In this document: one piece after another, positions 33,707 through 35,915 of the stretch
Layout: each line of letters begins with the position of its first letter
Numbering within the stretch: position 1 is the first letter of the stretch
From: JBLHKW01 sp047618565
GTDB lineage: Bacteria > Planctomycetota > UBA1135 > GCA-002686595
Length of the DNA: 35,915 bases
Assembly: GCA_047618565.1 (NCBI GenBank)
Contig: JBLHKW010000038.1
Location: forward strand, 1-35,915
Reading direction: 5' to 3'
Position numbers and translations under genes: made by a program
The notes under the pieces: generated by a model
Seen by the model: only the letters and a program-made list of their open reading frames with translations
Databases searched by the model: none
What the model was told of the DNA's origin: nothing

Positions 33707-35026
33707 ATGATTCTCATCCCTATCTTGATGGCCGCCCTGCAGACCGGTGGCAACGCGATACCGGCCAGGCCTGTGCCAGCGAGCGCGGTCCCTATCCGGG
33801 CACCCGCGGGCGACGTTACGCCGGGCGTCACTCCCGATGGCACCAACCCGATTTTCTTGCTCGACAGCTCCGGAGCTCAGGCGCCGACGCAGCCGCGTGG
33901 CCGCTCGACCAGCCGTTATCGCCGGATGGGTCGGCATGAAGCGTCCTTGGGCGTCACGGATCGGGACCGCTTCAGTGGAAGCGTGGTACCGGTCTCGGGC
34001 CTGGTCGCCGTGCGCGGACAGGAAGAGAACTTCGTCATGGGCTTCGGCCTGGTAGACGGTCTCGCCGGCACGGGTGACTCCGGCGAGCTCGTGCGCCAGC
34101 TGCTGCGCAACGTGCTCCTGACTCAGAACATCAACGTTGACCCGCAGGCTCTAACATCGAAGAACATCGCGGTCGTGCGGGTCGAGGCTGCGCTACCCGC
34201 TGGTCTGAAGCCCGGCCGGCGCGTGGATGTGCGCGTATCCACCATCGGCGATGCCAAGAGCCTCCTGGGCGGCAACCTGATGATGACCGAGCTCATGGAC
34301 ATGACCGGAGGCGTCGTCTACGCGACGGCTGCCGGCCCGGTTACGGTCGGTGGGTTTGCTGTCGAGGGACAGGGTGCCAACTCGGTCAAGAACCACGTGA
34401 CCGTGGGCATGATGCCGATGGGCGGGAAGATCGAGCGTGAGATCCCGACGCACATCGTCAGCGAGCACGGCTTCGTCTATCTCGATCTGAAGGTCGGCCA
34501 GGGATCGTTTGGAAACGTTGTCGGGGTGACCGACGCCGTCAACAGCCTTTATCCCGGCGCCGCGCTCACCATGCCCGACGGCAAGACCATCCGCGTGACG
34601 GTGCCCGGTGATCTTCCGGAAGGAGAGCACGTGGCTTTCGTCGCCTCGTTGCTGCACCAGGAAATCCGATCCGACGACACCGCTCGGGTGGTCATCAATG
34701 AGCGCACGGGCGTGATCGTCATCGGCGGCGACGTGCGTCTACGCCCCGGGGCCATCGCCCACGGCAGCCTGGTGGTCACGATCGCCGAGACTCCGCAGGC
34801 CAGCCAGCCGGGACAGTTCAGCGCTGGATCGACCAGTTTGCTGGATCGCACGGCGCTCGAGGTTACCGAAGAGAACAACGGTTTGGTGCTCTTGCCCGGA
34901 GCGGTCACGCTTCAGGAAGTGGTCGATGTGTTGAATGTGCTCGGCGCGACGCCGCGCGACCTGATCAGCATCCTGACCGCGATGTCAGACGGCGGCCTTC
35001 TCGTCGCAGAAATCCGGAGGATGTAG
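33707..35026 (+). CDS. flgI: Flagellar P-ring protein FlgI
   Basis: A 439-residue periplasmic ring subunit. The FlgI domain runs from about residue 90 (SGLVAVRGQEENFVMGFGLV then DGLAGTGDSGE) to the C terminus (LQEVVDVLNVLGATPRDLIS then ILTAMSDGGLLVAEIRRM), with PAGLKPGRRVDVRVSTIGDA and NLMMTELMDM between. About 70 residues rich in Pro, Ala, Thr and Arg sit between the signal peptide (1-21) and the domain, an addition compared with the ~365-residue family standard. ATG 33707 is chosen because it gives a normal signal sequence; a TTG at 33674 overlapping flgH is the alternative. Confidence 0.94.
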   Translation: MILIPILMAALQTGGNAIPARPVPASAVPIRAPAGDVTPGVTPDGTNPIFLLDSSGAQAPTQPRGRSTSRYRRMGRHEASLGVTDRDRFSGSVVPVSGLVAVRGQEENFVMGFGLVDGLAGTGDSGELVRQLLRNVLLTQNINVDPQALTSKNIAVVRVEAALPAGLKPGRRVDVRVSTIGDAKSLLGGNLMMTELMDMTGGVVYATAAGPVTVGGFAVEGQGANSVKNHVTVGMMPMGGKIEREIPTHIVSEHGFVYLDLKVGQGSFGNVVGVTDAVNSLYPGAALTMPDGKTIRVTVPGDLPEGEHVAFVASLLHQEIRSDDTARVVINERTGVIVIGGDVRLRPGAIAHGSLVVTIAETPQASQPGQFSAGSTSLLDRTALEVTEENNGLVLLPGAVTLQEVVDVLNVLGATPRDLISILTAMSDGGLLVAEIRRM

Positions 35027-35027
35027 G

Positions 35028-35399
35028 ATGCTCGAAGGACTTCCCTTGATGCCCTCAGCGGCATCGGCACAGGTCGGCAAATCCCGGGCCACCCTCGAGC
35101 GCCAGCTCGCTGGTGCGACTCCCCAGGAGGCGGCCGAGAAGATGGAGGCACTGTTCGCAACGGTGCTCGTCAAGGAACTCCGGCGTGCCTTGCCCGACGG
35201 CTTCTTCGGCAAGGGCATCGGCGCGGACACCTTCGAGGGTTGGCTCGACGAACATCTCGGGCAATCCCTGGCGGATAGCGGTTCGCTCGGACTTGCGGGC
35301 GAGATCAAGGTTGCCCTGGAGCGCAAGGTTCAGGCGGAACAGGCCGCTGCCGAGGCCGCTCTCCTGGCGGGCAGGCTATCTGCGGGGACAGACTCGTGA
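35028..35399 (+). CDS. flgJ: FlgJ-type rod-binding protein without muramidase domain
   Basis: A 123-residue protein matching only the N-terminal rod-binding (Rod-binding/FlgJ_N) domain: EAAEKMEALFATVLVKELRR, ALPDGFFGKGIGADTFEGWL and DEHLGQSLADSGSLGLA. It lacks the C-terminal peptidoglycan hydrolase domain of enterobacterial FlgJ; single-domain forms are common outside gammaproteobacteria, and a separate lytic enzyme is then expected. ATG 35028 lies one base after the flgI stop. The stop overlaps the start of the next gene by 4 bases (GTGA). Confidence 0.9.
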   Translation: MLEGLPLMPSAASAQVGKSRATLERQLAGATPQEAAEKMEALFATVLVKELRRALPDGFFGKGIGADTFEGWLDEHLGQSLADSGSLGLAGEIKVALERKVQAEQAAAEAALLAGRLSAGTDS

Positions 35400-35905
35400 G
35401 CCAGGTACAGCGCAGCGGAACCAATCACCTGCTGGCGTGGGTGCGTACGGAGATCAGCGAGCAGCAGCGGATTCTCGTGGTACTTGCAGAGCAGGAGGCG
35501 AGCATCTCCGGCGGCACCCCCGCGGAGGTGGAAAGCACTACGGCACGGGTCTCCGAGGCGCTGACTTCGCAGACCGATCGCCGCAAGCGGCTTGAGAAGA
35601 TCCTGATGCGCGTGGCAAAGGATCTGGGTGTTCCGGCGAGCACCATGACCCTTGGCAGCGCGGCGGAGCGCCTCGGTGGCGGACCCGATGCCATGGGCGC
35701 ACGCGACGCGAGCGCCGATCAGCTCTGGCGCATGCGCGCAGAGCTGCGCGACATCGTGAAGCAGGTAACCGATTACAACCGCCGCATCGCGTCGTTGATA
35801 GGTCTACAGCGCGGGATCGTGCGGGACGTGCTTTCCGCGCTGCTCAGTGACGAGAACGGCGACCCGATCCAGTCCGAAGGCAGTCTGATCGACGCGAGTG
35901 CCTGA
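35396..35905 (+). CDS. flgN: FlgN-like flagellar export chaperone
   Basis: A 169-residue, mostly helical protein with a long amphipathic coiled-coil pattern, as in FlgN, the cytosolic chaperone for the hook-filament junction proteins FlgK and FlgL. Supporting context is its place directly between flgJ and a gene that begins at 35905. The C-terminal helix (VKQVTDYNRRIASLIGLQRG) matches the typical substrate-binding tail with its N-x-x-I/L pattern. Sequence similarity to FlgN is weak, so the call leans on context. GTG 35396 overlaps the flgJ stop. Confidence 0.75.
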   Translation: MSQVQRSGTNHLLAWVRTEISEQQRILVVLAEQEASISGGTPAEVESTTARVSEALTSQTDRRKRLEKILMRVAKDLGVPASTMTLGSAAERLGGGPDAMGARDASADQLWRMRAELRDIVKQVTDYNRRIASLIGLQRGIVRDVLSALLSDENGDPIQSEGSLIDASA

Positions 35906-35915
35906 TGGCGAGCGC
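35905..35915 (+). CDS. Start of a further gene, probably flgK (truncated by window end)
   Basis: ATG at 35905 overlaps the flgN stop (TGATG) and reads Met-Ala-Ser to the window edge. FlgK proteins often begin Met-Ala-Ser and follow flgN, so a hook-associated protein is the natural guess, but only three complete codons are visible. Confidence 0.4.

Overview
The window is high-GC DNA, densely coded on both strands, with standard bacterial gene structure. It comes from a diderm, flagellated bacterium: L- and P-ring flagellar genes, an Mla-type lipid transporter with a PqiC-like lipoprotein, and Sec signal peptides all imply an outer membrane. A class II (B12-dependent) ribonucleotide reductase, a DUF2911 protein, an MBOAT/AlgJ-like pair and GC-rich housekeeping genes would fit a Planctomycetota-like or other environmental diderm lineage. 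That placement is inference; no rRNA or tRNA gene is present to settle it.

Layout. (1) 1-2872, plus strand: the 3' end of gyrA, a GatB/YqeY-domain gene and murJ. (2) 3106-5687: nrdJ with a strong intrinsic terminator. (3) 5711-9232: a four-gene lipid-transport operon (STAS-MlaE permease, MlaF ATPase, MlaD/MCE protein, auxiliary lipoprotein). (4) 9237-12221, minus strand: a lipocalin-like secreted protein of unknown function, a class C beta-lactamase-like serine hydrolase and a DUF2911-TPR protein. (5) 12357-17909, plus strand: a CDF metal exporter, an SGNH/GDSL hydrolase, an AlgI-like MBOAT acyltransferase and an AlgJ/AlgX-like partner, probably an envelope or exopolysaccharide O-acylation module. 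(6) 17912-17998: a perfect 42-bp inverted repeat between convergent genes. (7) 18019-25145, minus strand, in transcription order: feoA, feoB, dsbD-like, alpha/beta hydrolase, sulfotransferase and MORN-repeat protein, with a Fur-like operator candidate in front of feoA. (8) rpiA, followed by a weak terminator. (9) 26179 to the end, plus strand: the flagellar hook and basal-body cluster fliK-flgD-flgE / flgF-flgG-flgA-flgH-flgI-flgJ-flgN and the first codons of a further gene, probably flgK.

The flagellar block appears to be read from two sigma-54 promoters, one before fliK and one before flgF. Both have the exact GG-N10-GC spacing, and both place the predicted transcription start almost on the initiation codon. 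Both are also preceded, about 70-80 bases upstream of the -24 element, by the same AGTTTCC motif, a candidate enhancer-binding site. This sigma-54 architecture, the long hairpin at 17912, the acylation locus with an altered catalytic motif, and an unrecognised secreted protein carrying three DI(Y/F)G motifs are the most interesting signals. I did not find a clear-cut unknown multigene system such as a defence island, CRISPR array or prophage.
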